11,031 nucleotides of DNA from Alphaproteobacteria bacterium (GCA_029266795.1 JAQSWE010000054.1:1-11031); one strand, 5' to 3'. Shown: positions 1-6,066, counted from the stretch's first letter. The notes: generated by a model not told the origin, from the letters alone. A program made the numbers and translations.

Positions 1-249
1 CACCTGTGCGTCTCGACGCGTCTTCACGTATCCTGTCTCCCGCAGGATGCCCAGATATTGTGATACCTGCGACTGGCTGAACTGCGGCGCTTCCGCCTCC
101 ACCAGCGCGCCCGCCGTCATTTCGCCGTTGTGGATCAGCGAGCAGAGAATCGAGAGGCGCAAGGGGTGGCTCAAGACCTTCATCAGGCCGGTTGCGCTTG
201 CCAGCCGTTCATATTTGCTTTTCGCCTGTTTATCAGCGGGTTTGGTCAT
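1..249 (-). CDS. ygaV: ArsR-family transcriptional repressor, YgaV/BigR/SqrR-like (partial, C-terminus outside window)
   Basis: The first 83 residues of a winged-helix ArsR/SmtB repressor are visible; the gene continues past position 1. The family hallmark LSHPLRLSIL lies at residues 26-35 and the recognition helix at about 58-70 (SQSQVSQYLGILRE), followed by the start of the wing (TGYVKTRRDAQ). Cys36, just after that hallmark, sits where BigR/SqrR/YgaV carry the first of two cysteines that form a disulfide or polysulfide bridge when cells meet persulfides; the second would be outside the window. No metal-binding ELCVCDL-type motif is seen in this part. The ATG at 249-247 has GGAAG a few bases upstream. 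The gene is divergent from a YgaP-like rhodanese gene, as in the E. coli ygaVP and Xylella/Agrobacterium BigR loci, which supports control by reactive sulfur. The ArsR family is certain; the sulfur-sensing role is inferred from Cys36 and the neighbour. Confidence 0.85.
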   Translation of the reverse strand, partial: MTKPADKQAKSKYERLASATGLMKVLSHPLRLSILCSLIHNGEMTAGALVEAEAPQFSQSQVSQYLGILRETGYVKTRRDAQV

Positions 250-263
250 ATCTGCTTCCGTAC

Positions 264-311
264 TTGACTTTTATATTAAAATATCTTAAATTAAGTATAT
301 CTAATATAAAA
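264..311 (+). promoter_or_regulatory. Probable ArsR operator overlapping the ygaP-like promoter
   Basis: The divergent gap contains a nested dyad centred on base 290. Outer arms TTTTATATTA (269-278) and TAATATAAAA (302-311) are perfect 10-base complements, and inner arms CTTAA (285-289) and TTAAG (291-295) share the same centre. A candidate rightward promoter, TTGACT (264-269) and TAAATT (287-292) with 17-base spacing, runs into the dyad, so a dimer bound there would block transcription. AT-rich dyads of this kind are known ArsR/BigR targets. The dyad is seen directly; the protein that binds it is inferred. Confidence 0.6.
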
Positions 312-345
312 ACGACACGCAAGTCCTAAAATCAGGAGAATGAAA

Positions 346-900
346 ATGACCGCCCCGAAAACAATCGCACCATCCGCCGTGCCCTTTGGCGCGTCCTGCC
401 TCGTGCTGGATGTGCGCACGGGGGTGGAGCATAAGGCCGATTCGCTGGCGCAGCCGCATTTGCATGTCCCGCTGCAGGAACTGGACGCGGCAGCCTTCCT
501 GAAGCAGCACGTCACCGATCCCGCGCAACCCGTTTATGTGCTGTGCCGCAGCGGCAAGCGCGCCGGCATGGCGGCCGCGTCGCTCGCCGCCGCGGGTCAC
601 CAGAATGTGCAAGTGATCGAAGGCGGCATCCTGGCCTGCGAAGCCGCCGGTATCGCGCTCAAGAAACGCGCCTGCATCACGCTGGAGCGGCAGGTGCGCA
701 TCGCTGCGGGGCTGCTGGTGATCGCGGGCGTCCTCCTCGGTGCCTATGTGTCGCCCTATGGCTATGCGCTGTCTGCGCTGGTGGGCGCGGGGCTGGTGTT
801 CGCGGGCGTGACCGACACTTGCGGCCTTGCCCTGCTGCTGGCGCGCGCGCCATGGAACCGCGACTGTAAACCCGCTTGCGGCATACCCGCCGCGCATTAA
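346..900 (+). CDS. ygaP: Membrane-bound rhodanese, YgaP-like (rhodanese + DUF2892)
   Basis: This is a thiosulfate/persulfide sulfurtransferase tethered to the inner membrane. Residues about 18-105 form a single rhodanese domain: LVLDVRTGVEH near the start, and the active-site loop CRSGKRAG with catalytic Cys67 that would carry the persulfide. Residues from about 110 form a DUF2892 domain beginning ERQVRIAAGLLVIAG and ending ARAPWNRD, with two hydrophobic helices. This layout and the ERQV and APWN signatures closely match E. coli YgaP (174 residues; this one is 184). I chose ATG 346 because AGGAG at 334-338 lies 7 bases from it; the ATG at 340 would be only 1 base from that site. The next gene follows 20 bases later with its own AGGAG, so the two are probably co-transcribed and repressed by the divergent ArsR protein. 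The likely role is handling sulfane sulfur during sulfide or persulfide stress. Confidence 0.88.
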   Translation: MTAPKTIAPSAVPFGASCLVLDVRTGVEHKADSLAQPHLHVPLQELDAAAFLKQHVTDPAQPVYVLCRSGKRAGMAAASLAAAGHQNVQVIEGGILACEAAGIALKKRACITLERQVRIAAGLLVIAGVLLGAYVSPYGYALSALVGAGLVFAGVTDTCGLALLLARAPWNRDCKPACGIPAAH

Positions 901-920
901 CATTATTCAGGAGATGCAAC

Positions 921-1166
921 ATGGCATCATGCAGTCTGGTCAAGGTACAGGTCATCCGCGGCGTCATCGGCGTAGCTGCGCTGACAGCCGCCTATTTCGC
1001 CTCTGCCAGCTTCGCGCCGCTATCCTTCCTGCTGCTCGGCATCGCGCTTTACGCGATGAAAGGCTGCCCCGTCTGCTGGATTTTCGAAATGTGCGAAGCG
1101 GTCGATAAATCCCGCAAGCCCGCCGCCGAAAATGCGGCAGGAAAAACGGAACACCCGCAGATTTAA
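921..1166 (+). CDS. Small cysteine-rich membrane protein, DUF2892-like
   Basis: This 81-residue protein has two hydrophobic segments (about 11-29 and 31-46), after which comes KGCPVCWIFEMCEAV with Cys49, Cys52 and Cys58, then a charged tail. The N-terminal VKVQVIRGVIGVAALTAAY resembles the start of DUF2892 transmembrane domains and parallels the C-terminal half of the preceding YgaP-like protein. ATG 921 is chosen because AGGAG (909-913) lies 7 bases upstream; an upstream in-frame start at 876 would lie inside the rhodanese gene. BigR-type loci often encode small DUF2892 membrane proteins thought to help move or process sulfur compounds. The CxxC pair could carry or exchange thiols; that is inference. 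DUF2892 assignment is moderate and gene reality is high. Confidence 0.78.
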   Translation: MASCSLVKVQVIRGVIGVAALTAAYFASASFAPLSFLLLGIALYAMKGCPVCWIFEMCEAVDKSRKPAAENAAGKTEHPQI

Positions 1167-1236
1167 TAGTTACTTCGCGGCAGAAAAAGTGGTGGAGACG
1201 TTCGAGGCAAAGGCGCGGCTGCACCTGAAGGCGTGA
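1132..1236 (+). other. Short coding-like stretch after the DUF2892-like gene
   Basis: A second frame overlapping the end of the DUF2892-like gene opens at ATG 1132 and reads 34 codons to TGA at 1234-1236. Its last third (SYFAAEKVVETFEAKARLHL) is strongly G/C-ending in third positions and looks like an amphipathic helix from a real protein, unlike the sequence before it. It could be a frameshifted former C-terminus, a relic of a lost gene, or chance. It has no clear ribosome-binding site. Confidence 0.2.
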
Positions 1237-1239
1237 TCG

Positions 1240-2646
1240 TTATTTTGCGGGCGATTTTTTCGCGCCAGCTTTTAAGGGATCAAACTCCTTGAACCATTTC
1301 GTGTCGTTATCATAATGCGCGCCATCAAACTTCGTATTAACCGGCTTGCCTTTCTCTTTTCCCACTTCCATAAACAATTGGCTCCCCGAGAAATCTGCGG
1401 CGCTCAGCTGTGCATTCGAAAAATCGGAATCCGTCAATGTCTGATAAAAAGTCATGTCCGCGCGGTAGAAATTCGCGCCGTTGAAATCGGCTTTATGGAC
1501 GTTGTCGAAGTAAAGCTTTGCCCGCGAAAAATCCGCCTTCGGGAATTTTGATGACTGGATGTCAAAGCCATTAATACGCGCGCGTGCGAAAATGGCGTTT
1601 GTTACCGTACTGTCTGTGATGGAAAGTTTGCGGATCGTCGCGGAATCAAAATTCGCGCCGTCCAGCGTTGTCTTGTCGAGAATGAGCGTACCGACCGTAC
1701 TGCCGGACAAATCCAGCCCGTCAAGCGTCGCGCCCGTCAGGTCGAGAGAGTCGACCTTCATGTTCTTCATGTCGATGGCCTTGTGGCCAAGGTTCGGGAA
1801 GGCTTTGAGCTTTATCAGCGTTGCGTTTTGAAGACGCTTGGATTCTTCGTCCTGCGCATAGCCCAGCGGTTTCATGGCCTCTTCATACCGCTCCTGCATG
1901 AAAAGCATGCGCCCGTAAGCCGCAGTAAAGGGGATGCCGCCATGCCTGTTGAAAAGGCTATTGTCGTTGCCGTCGATAATGATGGCTTCTCCCTTTGCAG
2001 GGGGCAAGTTTTTGGACGCCTTTAGCCCGTTCAAATAGGCTTCGCCAGCCCGATAATAGTCATTATAGCCTTCATAAAAAAGACCTTGCTCGTAAAGGTA
2101 ATAAGGGTTTTCAGCCTCGTCTCTCAAAAGTTTCGTGAATGCGTCCTGTTGTGCGGCATAGATTTTTAGCTGTGAATACGTCTTGTCTTTATCCTTGATG
2201 TCTTTCAGCGCAATAGACGGAGAGCAAAATCCCGTGGAAGTGGCATATTTATTATTATCGTCTTTATTGGCATAAATAAAATATGTCTGCCCGATTTCGA
2301 AAAGGGCACCAAAGAGGGAAGGTGCAGAACGATGATAAATCTCGAATTCTTTTTCCTCTTTGCCTTTATAAAATTCTAGAATTTTGAAAGTCGTTACCTG
2401 CGGCTTCCCAATCCATGCGTCCATATATACCTTTTTTTCTTGGTCGGAGACGACGTGGTCTGCATTCTTGGCTTCGGGCAGGTCTTCAAACACGATGTCC
2501 TGCGGCAGGTCGCGCGTTGCTTCGGCAACGCCTTTAAAGATGACAGGATAAGATTTTACTTGGTTGTCGGGTGGCTTGCACGACATAGCGGAAGCGGGTG
2601 CTGAAAAACAGACCAGCATGACCGACAGCCATAAAAAACGCAGCAT
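1240..2646 (-). CDS. Secreted protein: TIMP/netrin-like N-terminus, TPR-like helices, pentapeptide repeats
   Basis: This 468-residue protein starts with a signal peptide (about 1-20, cleavage near APASA). Residues 21-145 resemble bacterial TIMP/netrin-like (NTR fold) domains: an early Cys23, VIFKGV, a VTTFKILEFYKGK strand pair, GQTYFIYANKD and STGFCSPSIAL with Cys141, which could pair with Cys23. Residues about 180-265 contain two TPR-like helix pairs (EQGLFYEGYNDYYRAGEAY and GRMLFMQERYEEAMKPL). Residues about 296-425 are pentapeptide repeats of the A(D/N)(L/F)xx type, such as LDLTGATLDGLDLSG and ADFNGANFYRAD, expected to fold as a right-handed beta helix. It probably acts in the periplasm or at the cell surface, likely as a binding scaffold; I cannot assign a substrate. 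AAGGAG precedes the ATG by 5 bases. It follows the dehydrogenase gene by 43 bases on the same strand and may be the last gene of that operon. Confidence 0.8.
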   Translation of the reverse strand: MLRFLWLSVMLVCFSAPASAMSCKPPDNQVKSYPVIFKGVAEATRDLPQDIVFEDLPEAKNADHVVSDQEKKVYMDAWIGKPQVTTFKILEFYKGKEEKEFEIYHRSAPSLFGALFEIGQTYFIYANKDDNNKYATSTGFCSPSIALKDIKDKDKTYSQLKIYAAQQDAFTKLLRDEAENPYYLYEQGLFYEGYNDYYRAGEAYLNGLKASKNLPPAKGEAIIIDGNDNSLFNRHGGIPFTAAYGRMLFMQERYEEAMKPLGYAQDEESKRLQNATLIKLKAFPNLGHKAIDMKNMKVDSLDLTGATLDGLDLSGSTVGTLILDKTTLDGANFDSATIRKLSITDSTVTNAIFARARINGFDIQSSKFPKADFSRAKLYFDNVHKADFNGANFYRADMTFYQTLTDSDFSNAQLSAADFSGSQLFMEVGKEKGKPVNTKFDGAHYDNDTKWFKEFDPLKAGAKKSPAK

Positions 2647-2689
2647 GAACGCTCCTTCAATTCTAAGCTGCCATTGCCACGCGCCGCAA

Positions 2690-3454
2690 TTACTTCGGCG
2701 CCAATCTTACCGCGCCATCCAGCCGGATCGTTTCCCCGTTGATCATCGCGTTCTCGACCACATGCAAGGCGAGCTTCGAGAATTCTTCGGGCTTGCCGAG
2801 GCGTTTGGGGAAGAGGGTGGTGGCGATCAGGCTGTCCTGCACCTCCTGCGGCATCGCGGTCAGCATCGGTGTGCCGATCAGGCCGGGGGCGATGGTGACG
2901 ACGCGGACGCCGAAGCGGGCGAGTTCGCGCGCGGCGGGCAGGGTCATGCCGACGACGCCGCCTTTTGATGCAGAATAGGCGGCCTGCCCGATCTGGCCTT
3001 CAAAGGCGGCGACGGATGCGGTGTTGATGATCACACCGCGCTCGCCCGTGTCGTTCAGCACATCGAGCGTCGACATTTCATTGGCGGCCAAGCGCAGCAT
3101 GTTGAAGGTGCCGATCAGGTTGACCGTGATGACCTTGGTGAAGAAACCGATATCATGCGGGCCGTCCTTGCCCACCACGCGCGCGCCGGGCGCGATGCCC
3201 GCGCAGTTCATCAGGATGCGCACGGGGCCGTTGGCGGCTTTTGCGCCTTCCAGCGCGGCTTTCGCGGAGGCTTCGCTGGTCACGTCGCATTCGAATGCCA
3301 CTCCGCCAATTTCCTTGGCCACCGCATCGGCATTCGCCTTGTTGATGTCGAGCACGGCGACTTTCGCGCCGGCCTTTGCGAGGTGACGCGCGGTTTCCGC
3401 GCCCATGCCCGATCCGCCGCCGGTGACAACCGCGGCCATGCCTTTAATTTCCAT
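2690..3454 (-). CDS. Short-chain dehydrogenase, HSD10 / 3-hydroxyacyl-CoA dehydrogenase type II-like
   Basis: This 254-residue classical SDR is a full-length family member. It has the cofactor loop TGGGSGMG (11-18), Asp36 at the end of the second strand (favours NAD+ over NADP+), NCAG (83-86), Asn112, and the catalytic triad Ser147, Tyr160, Lys164. The stretch from GVIINTASVAAFEGQ through AAYSASKGG to TIAPGLIGTPML and ETIRLDGA matches the human HSD17B10/bacterial type II 3-hydroxyacyl-CoA dehydrogenase group very closely. The expected reaction is NAD+-dependent oxidation of 3-hydroxyacyl-CoA to 3-ketoacyl-CoA in beta-oxidation or branched-chain amino-acid breakdown, in the cytoplasm. Its ATG lies inside the end of the Sel1-repeat gene (11-base overlap), so translation is probably coupled. 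Family is near certain; the precise acyl substrate is not visible. Confidence 0.92.
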   Translation of the reverse strand: MEIKGMAAVVTGGGSGMGAETARHLAKAGAKVAVLDINKANADAVAKEIGGVAFECDVTSEASAKAALEGAKAANGPVRILMNCAGIAPGARVVGKDGPHDIGFFTKVITVNLIGTFNMLRLAANEMSTLDVLNDTGERGVIINTASVAAFEGQIGQAAYSASKGGVVGMTLPAARELARFGVRVVTIAPGLIGTPMLTAMPQEVQDSLIATTLFPKRLGKPEEFSKLALHVVENAMINGETIRLDGAVRLAPK

Positions 3455-4073
3455 CGAGGTATTCCCTTTTGTTTTCGTGCCGCTTCATGCGCAGCATCAG
3501 TTTTTGAAAAACGGTCTGGATAAAGATCTGTTTCTGGCTCTTGAATATCGCGAGTTCGTTTTCGCGCTCCTCCGGCGGCTTCGCTCCGATCTTCGCGAGG
3601 TCCTGCTCCAGCACATGCGCCAGCTGCTGTGCTTCCGGCTCTTTCGATTTATTGAACCAGTCGAGCGCGGCATAGGGGTCCTGCGCCACGCCGATGCCGC
3701 CCAGCATCACCATGCCCATCAATCCTTGCGCGAATGAATCGCCGCTTTCCGCCGCGCGTTTCAGCCAGATCGCGGCGCGCATCGGGTCTTTCGCCACGCC
3801 GTCGCCCGAAAAATAAAGCCGCGCCATCGTCAGCTGTGCCTTCGCATCGCCATTCTCCGCGGATTTGCGGAACCAGGCGAGCGCAGCCTCCTGATCTTCC
3901 GCAATCCCTTCGCCGCGGGACAATTTGCGCGCGAGCGTGTATTGCGCTTCCGCATCGCCCAGCGCGGCCGCCGCGCGCAGCTGGTCGGTCGCCGATGCCC
4001 AGCGCGTGTAATAAAACGCGGCCAGCATCAGGACGACAGAGACAAACAGCAGTGAATACATGAAACGAAGCAT
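3444..4073 (-). CDS. Membrane-anchored Sel1-repeat protein
   Basis: This protein of 209 residues has one N-terminal membrane segment (about 5-22, LRFMYSLLFVSVVLMLAAF) with the rest probably periplasmic. Three Sel1-type repeats follow, each about 36 residues: DAEAQYTLARKLSRGEGIAE (40-59), DAKAQLTMARLYFSGDGVAK (76-95) and SFAQGLMGMVMLGGIGVAQ (113-131), with the usual DxxAAxxWFxKSA linkers. The C-terminal 60 residues are charged and helical, ending in a basic tail. Sel1 repeats build alpha-solenoids that bind partner proteins; no partner is visible. An upstream TTG at 4097 could extend the frame by eight residues, but it has no Shine-Dalgarno sequence and a good promoter lies between it and ATG 4073, so I prefer ATG 4073. 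The end overlaps the dehydrogenase start by 11 bases. Confidence 0.83.
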   Translation of the reverse strand: MLRFMYSLLFVSVVLMLAAFYYTRWASATDQLRAAAALGDAEAQYTLARKLSRGEGIAEDQEAALAWFRKSAENGDAKAQLTMARLYFSGDGVAKDPMRAAIWLKRAAESGDSFAQGLMGMVMLGGIGVAQDPYAALDWFNKSKEPEAQQLAHVLEQDLAKIGAKPPEERENELAIFKSQKQIFIQTVFQKLMLRMKRHENKREYLDGN

Positions 4074-4079
4074 GACGCC

Positions 4080-4108
4080 TTTATATAAGCCCTTCAAAAC
4101 ATAAGCAA
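4080..4108 (-). promoter_or_regulatory. Candidate promoter for the Sel1-repeat operon, possibly leaderless
   Basis: On the minus strand TTGCTT (4108-4103) and TATAAA (4085-4080) are separated by 17 bases, a good match to a housekeeping sigma promoter. Only six bases separate the -10 box from ATG 4073, so transcription would start at or next to the start codon and give a leaderless message. This also argues against the upstream TTG start. Confidence 0.45.
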
Positions 4109-4119
4109 ATCATAGCGCG

Positions 4120-4147
4120 TTGACATAACTTGTCGTTCTGCTAACCT
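4120..4147 (+). promoter_or_regulatory. Candidate promoter for the 147-residue unknown protein
   Basis: A perfect TTGACA at 4120-4125 is followed after 16 bases by TAACCT (4142-4147), a weak -10 match. It lies about 45 bases before the ATG at 4191, in the divergent gap shared with the Sel1-repeat gene. Confidence 0.4.
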
Positions 4148-4190
4148 CATAAAATCCAACAACAAAATATCTGCGCGAAGGATTGCGGCG

Positions 4191-4634
4191 ATGGCGGCTG
4201 GCCCCAAGAAACCGAAATTGGTCGAGGCATTCGACAAGGCAACCGGCATGCGCACCGGCGAGCAGCAGTCGGGCTACGAGAAGGTCGACGACATGCGGGT
4301 GGTGGAGCGGTATTTCCATCCCGTTCTCTGGGGCCGGTTCGAATCCGCCGTGACGACGCAGCAGGTGACGGCCACGCTGTATGATTTCAAATCGTTTACC
4401 GCGCATGTCACGACGATGACGATCGACAAAAGCTATAACCTGCAGGGCGCGCCCAGCCACGCCATCATCCCCTTCCGCGACTTCGACAACAAACAGGCGA
4501 TCCGCGACGCGCATCAGGCGCTGACGCAGCTCGGCGGAGAGCCGCCCGCGCTGGAACAATTCTCCCTCGATGACGTCTCGACCAAAGTATCGCTCGCCGC
4601 GCCCAAGACGGCGCAGTTCGGGAAGAAGCCTTAA
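4191..4634 (+). CDS. Conserved-looking protein of unknown function (147 aa)
   Basis: I do not recognise this protein. It is soluble, with no signal peptide, membrane segment or cysteine. The N-terminus is lysine-rich (PKKPKLVEAFDKATGMRTG); the middle contains YEKVDDMRVVERYFHPVLWGRF and alternating hydrophobic strands (VTATLYDFKSFTAHVTTMTI), then a predicted helix (NKQAIRDAHQALTQL). The composition is that of a real coding gene: third positions are strongly G/C, AAGGA lies 8 bases upstream of the ATG, and a TTGACA promoter candidate precedes it. It stands alone, divergent from the Sel1 operon and convergent with the DUF2256 gene, with 28 bases between stop codons and no clear hairpin there. 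Confidence 0.7.
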   Translation: MAAGPKKPKLVEAFDKATGMRTGEQQSGYEKVDDMRVVERYFHPVLWGRFESAVTTQQVTATLYDFKSFTAHVTTMTIDKSYNLQGAPSHAIIPFRDFDNKQAIRDAHQALTQLGGEPPALEQFSLDDVSTKVSLAAPKTAQFGKKP

Positions 4635-4662
4635 ATAAAAAACTACAGGCTGCTTAAAAACT

Positions 4663-4806
4663 CTACTTTGACCCGCGCCGGCATTTTTCCGAGCAGTATT
4701 TTACGTCTTCCCATGACTTTTCCCACTTCTTCCGCCATGTGAACGGGCGGTTGCAGACGGGGCAGGTTTTTGTCGGCAGGTCGCTTTTTTTACGGATGCG
4801 CGGCAT
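4663..4806 (-). CDS. DUF2256 zinc-finger-like small protein (47 aa)
   Basis: A 47-residue basic protein that matches DUF2256: LPTKTCPVCNRPFTWRKKW, then a WEDVKYCSEKCRR block. Cys15, Cys18, Cys38 and Cys42 form a CxxC...CxxxC set suited to one zinc ion, and the tryptophan/lysine-rich RPFTWRKKWEKSW segment between them is the family signature. The ATG at 4806-4804 lies inside the end of the preceding photolyase-antenna-like gene (17-base overlap), so the three genes are probably translated from one message. From memory, DUF2256 genes recur next to photolyase/cryptochrome genes, so an accessory role in light-driven repair, perhaps nucleic-acid contact, is plausible but unproven. Its function is unknown. 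Confidence 0.85.
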   Translation of the reverse strand: MPRIRKKSDLPTKTCPVCNRPFTWRKKWEKSWEDVKYCSEKCRRGSK

Positions 4807-5248
4807 TCATTTTTCCGTCGGAAATTTGTCCATCCGGCAGCAGGGCGGTTTTTTCCGCCTTTGGCCAGTATTTGGAAAAGCGCCTGAATTCCTCTTGCGG
4901 ATCCACGCTGCAAAACGGCGTTTCGTGCAGGCGATGGATCTTTTTATTTTTCGCCGCCAACTGGCCGATGATGTCCTGAATATCAGGCGCATCGCTATGC
5001 CATGTGGCGATGTCATCGCCCGGCAGTGCGGCCAGAATTTCCACCGTGTTCCCGTGTGCGATATGCACGGGCATCTCGCACAATGTTTCGTAGATGAACA
5101 CCAGCCGCTTCAGCGTGTAGCCGAGGCGTTCAAACAGCTGGTTGTCCCATACAAATATATAGGCGTCGCCAGATGATGATGCAGGCGGCGGGGCTATGCG
5201 CAGGCCCAGATGGTGGATCCAGAAAATACGGTTTGATGTTTCGGTCAT
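4790..5248 (-). CDS. Photolyase antenna-domain-like small protein
   Basis: This 152-residue protein resembles only the N-terminal alpha/beta (antenna chromophore) domain of photolyases: NRIFWIHHLGLRIAPPPA is like the strand-loop-DLR start of photolyases, then AYIFVWDNQLFERLGYTLKR, then RLVFIYETLCEMPVHIAHGN and VEILAALPGDDIATW, matching the order strand, VFVWD, RLxFL, LxxGD of a Rossmann-like photolyase half. Its ATG overlaps the stop of the FAD-domain gene by 4 bases (ATGA at 5248-5245), so the two halves are translated together. An upstream in-frame extension to 5422 would lie entirely in the FAD-domain gene and is rejected. It probably associates with the FAD protein to rebuild a two-domain enzyme; whether it binds a folate or flavin antenna cannot be seen. 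Confidence 0.72.
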   Translation of the reverse strand: MTETSNRIFWIHHLGLRIAPPPASSSGDAYIFVWDNQLFERLGYTLKRLVFIYETLCEMPVHIAHGNTVEILAALPGDDIATWHSDAPDIQDIIGQLAAKNKKIHRLHETPFCSVDPQEEFRRFSKYWPKAEKTALLPDGQISDGKMNAAHP

Positions 5249-6066
5249 GGGGCTTGCGGGGGCAGGTGGGGAAACAGCAGGGCGGCCAGGGCCGGATATT
5301 CCGCGTCGATCGCGCGGTTGTTTCCGGGGCGGGTATCGACCGCGCCTGCGAAATATTTGGCGACATTTTCGAGGTTGAAGACATACGGCTTCGCCGCAAA
5401 GGTGCTGGCAATCCATTGCCATGAAAAATTATTGCTGGGCGCGTCGCCGTCCAGCAGGTGTTGCAAAAACCATGCGGCACCCGCCTGCCATTTGACCCGC
5501 CGGAAGTGAACGACATAGGATGCCACATACATTCTGGCGTGATTATGCAGGTATCCCGTCTCGAACAGCTGCCTTATGAATCCGTCAATCGCGGCGACGC
5601 CGGTCGTCGCCCCTGCGATATCGGCTGGCAGATGGTCGGCGTAATCGGCGGGCTGCCATCCGGTCTTGTAGGGTTCTATATCGCTCCACAACCATTCCGG
5701 ATGTTGTCGCGCGACGCGGTGCCAGAAATCGCGCCAGCCCAGTTCCTGTATGAATTTATACGCCTGCTCCGGCGGGCCGGTTTTTTGCAGCGCATCGTTC
5801 CGGACCGTGTTCAGGTCGATGATGCCATGGGTGATATAGGGCGACAGCCGCGTCACTTTTCCGTCGTGGTAATTCCGTGTCCTGCCATACAGGGCGGGGT
5901 CTGCTGCCGACAGTGCTGCACGGGCCTGCGTCGCACCGCCGAGAGCGGCATAGCTCGCGTCGCCCTCTGCCTGCGGCGACAGCGCGCGCACATAATCGAT
6001 CAGCTCTTCCCGGCTGGAAAAGTCTTTGCGAAGAAGCGTACAGGATGAAAAAGGGGTGGGTGTCAT
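5245..6066 (-). CDS. Stand-alone FAD-binding domain of a DNA photolyase/cryptochrome
   Basis: At 273 residues this is about half the length of a normal photolyase (450-500) and consists of the helical FAD-binding domain alone. Diagnostic segments in order: TRLSPYITHG (72-81), which contacts FAD phosphate; QELGWRDFWH (107-116); GYLHNHARMYVASY (171-184), like the (M)HNRxRM helix; LLDGDAPSNNFSWQW (204-218), the DGD...NNxxWQW active-site block; and KPYVFNLENVAKYF (226-239). The family uses reduced FAD and blue/near-UV light to split pyrimidine dimers or acts as a photoreceptor. The antenna domain is absent but a matching protein is encoded immediately downstream. The start ATG 6066 has only a weak upstream Shine-Dalgarno match. 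Which lesion is repaired (CPD or 6-4), or whether it signals instead, cannot be read from the sequence. Confidence 0.88.
   Translation of the reverse strand: MTPTPFSSCTLLRKDFSSREELIDYVRALSPQAEGDASYAALGGATQARAALSAADPALYGRTRNYHDGKVTRLSPYITHGIIDLNTVRNDALQKTGPPEQAYKFIQELGWRDFWHRVARQHPEWLWSDIEPYKTGWQPADYADHLPADIAGATTGVAAIDGFIRQLFETGYLHNHARMYVASYVVHFRRVKWQAGAAWFLQHLLDGDAPSNNFSWQWIASTFAAKPYVFNLENVAKYFAGAVDTRPGNNRAIDAEYPALAALLFPHLPPQAP

Noticed and set aside
301..903. 200-codon minus-strand frame opposite the YgaP-like gene
   Set aside because: The plus strand encodes a clear rhodanese and DUF2892 protein; the antisense product has no recognisable motif.
4790..4806. Programmed frameshift at the A7 tract linking the antenna-like protein to DUF2256
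   Set aside because: The A7 run begins inside and after the stop codon of the upstream frame, so ribosomes would terminate before slipping; simple overlap is the better explanation.
4739..5176. 145-codon plus-strand frame opposite the antenna-like gene
   Set aside because: Shadow frame; the opposite strand carries photolyase-like motifs and coupled starts.
5249..5422. N-terminal extension of the antenna-like protein
   Set aside because: It lies wholly inside the FAD-domain gene, is Arg/Pro-rich junk in that frame, and ATG 5248 has ATGA coupling.
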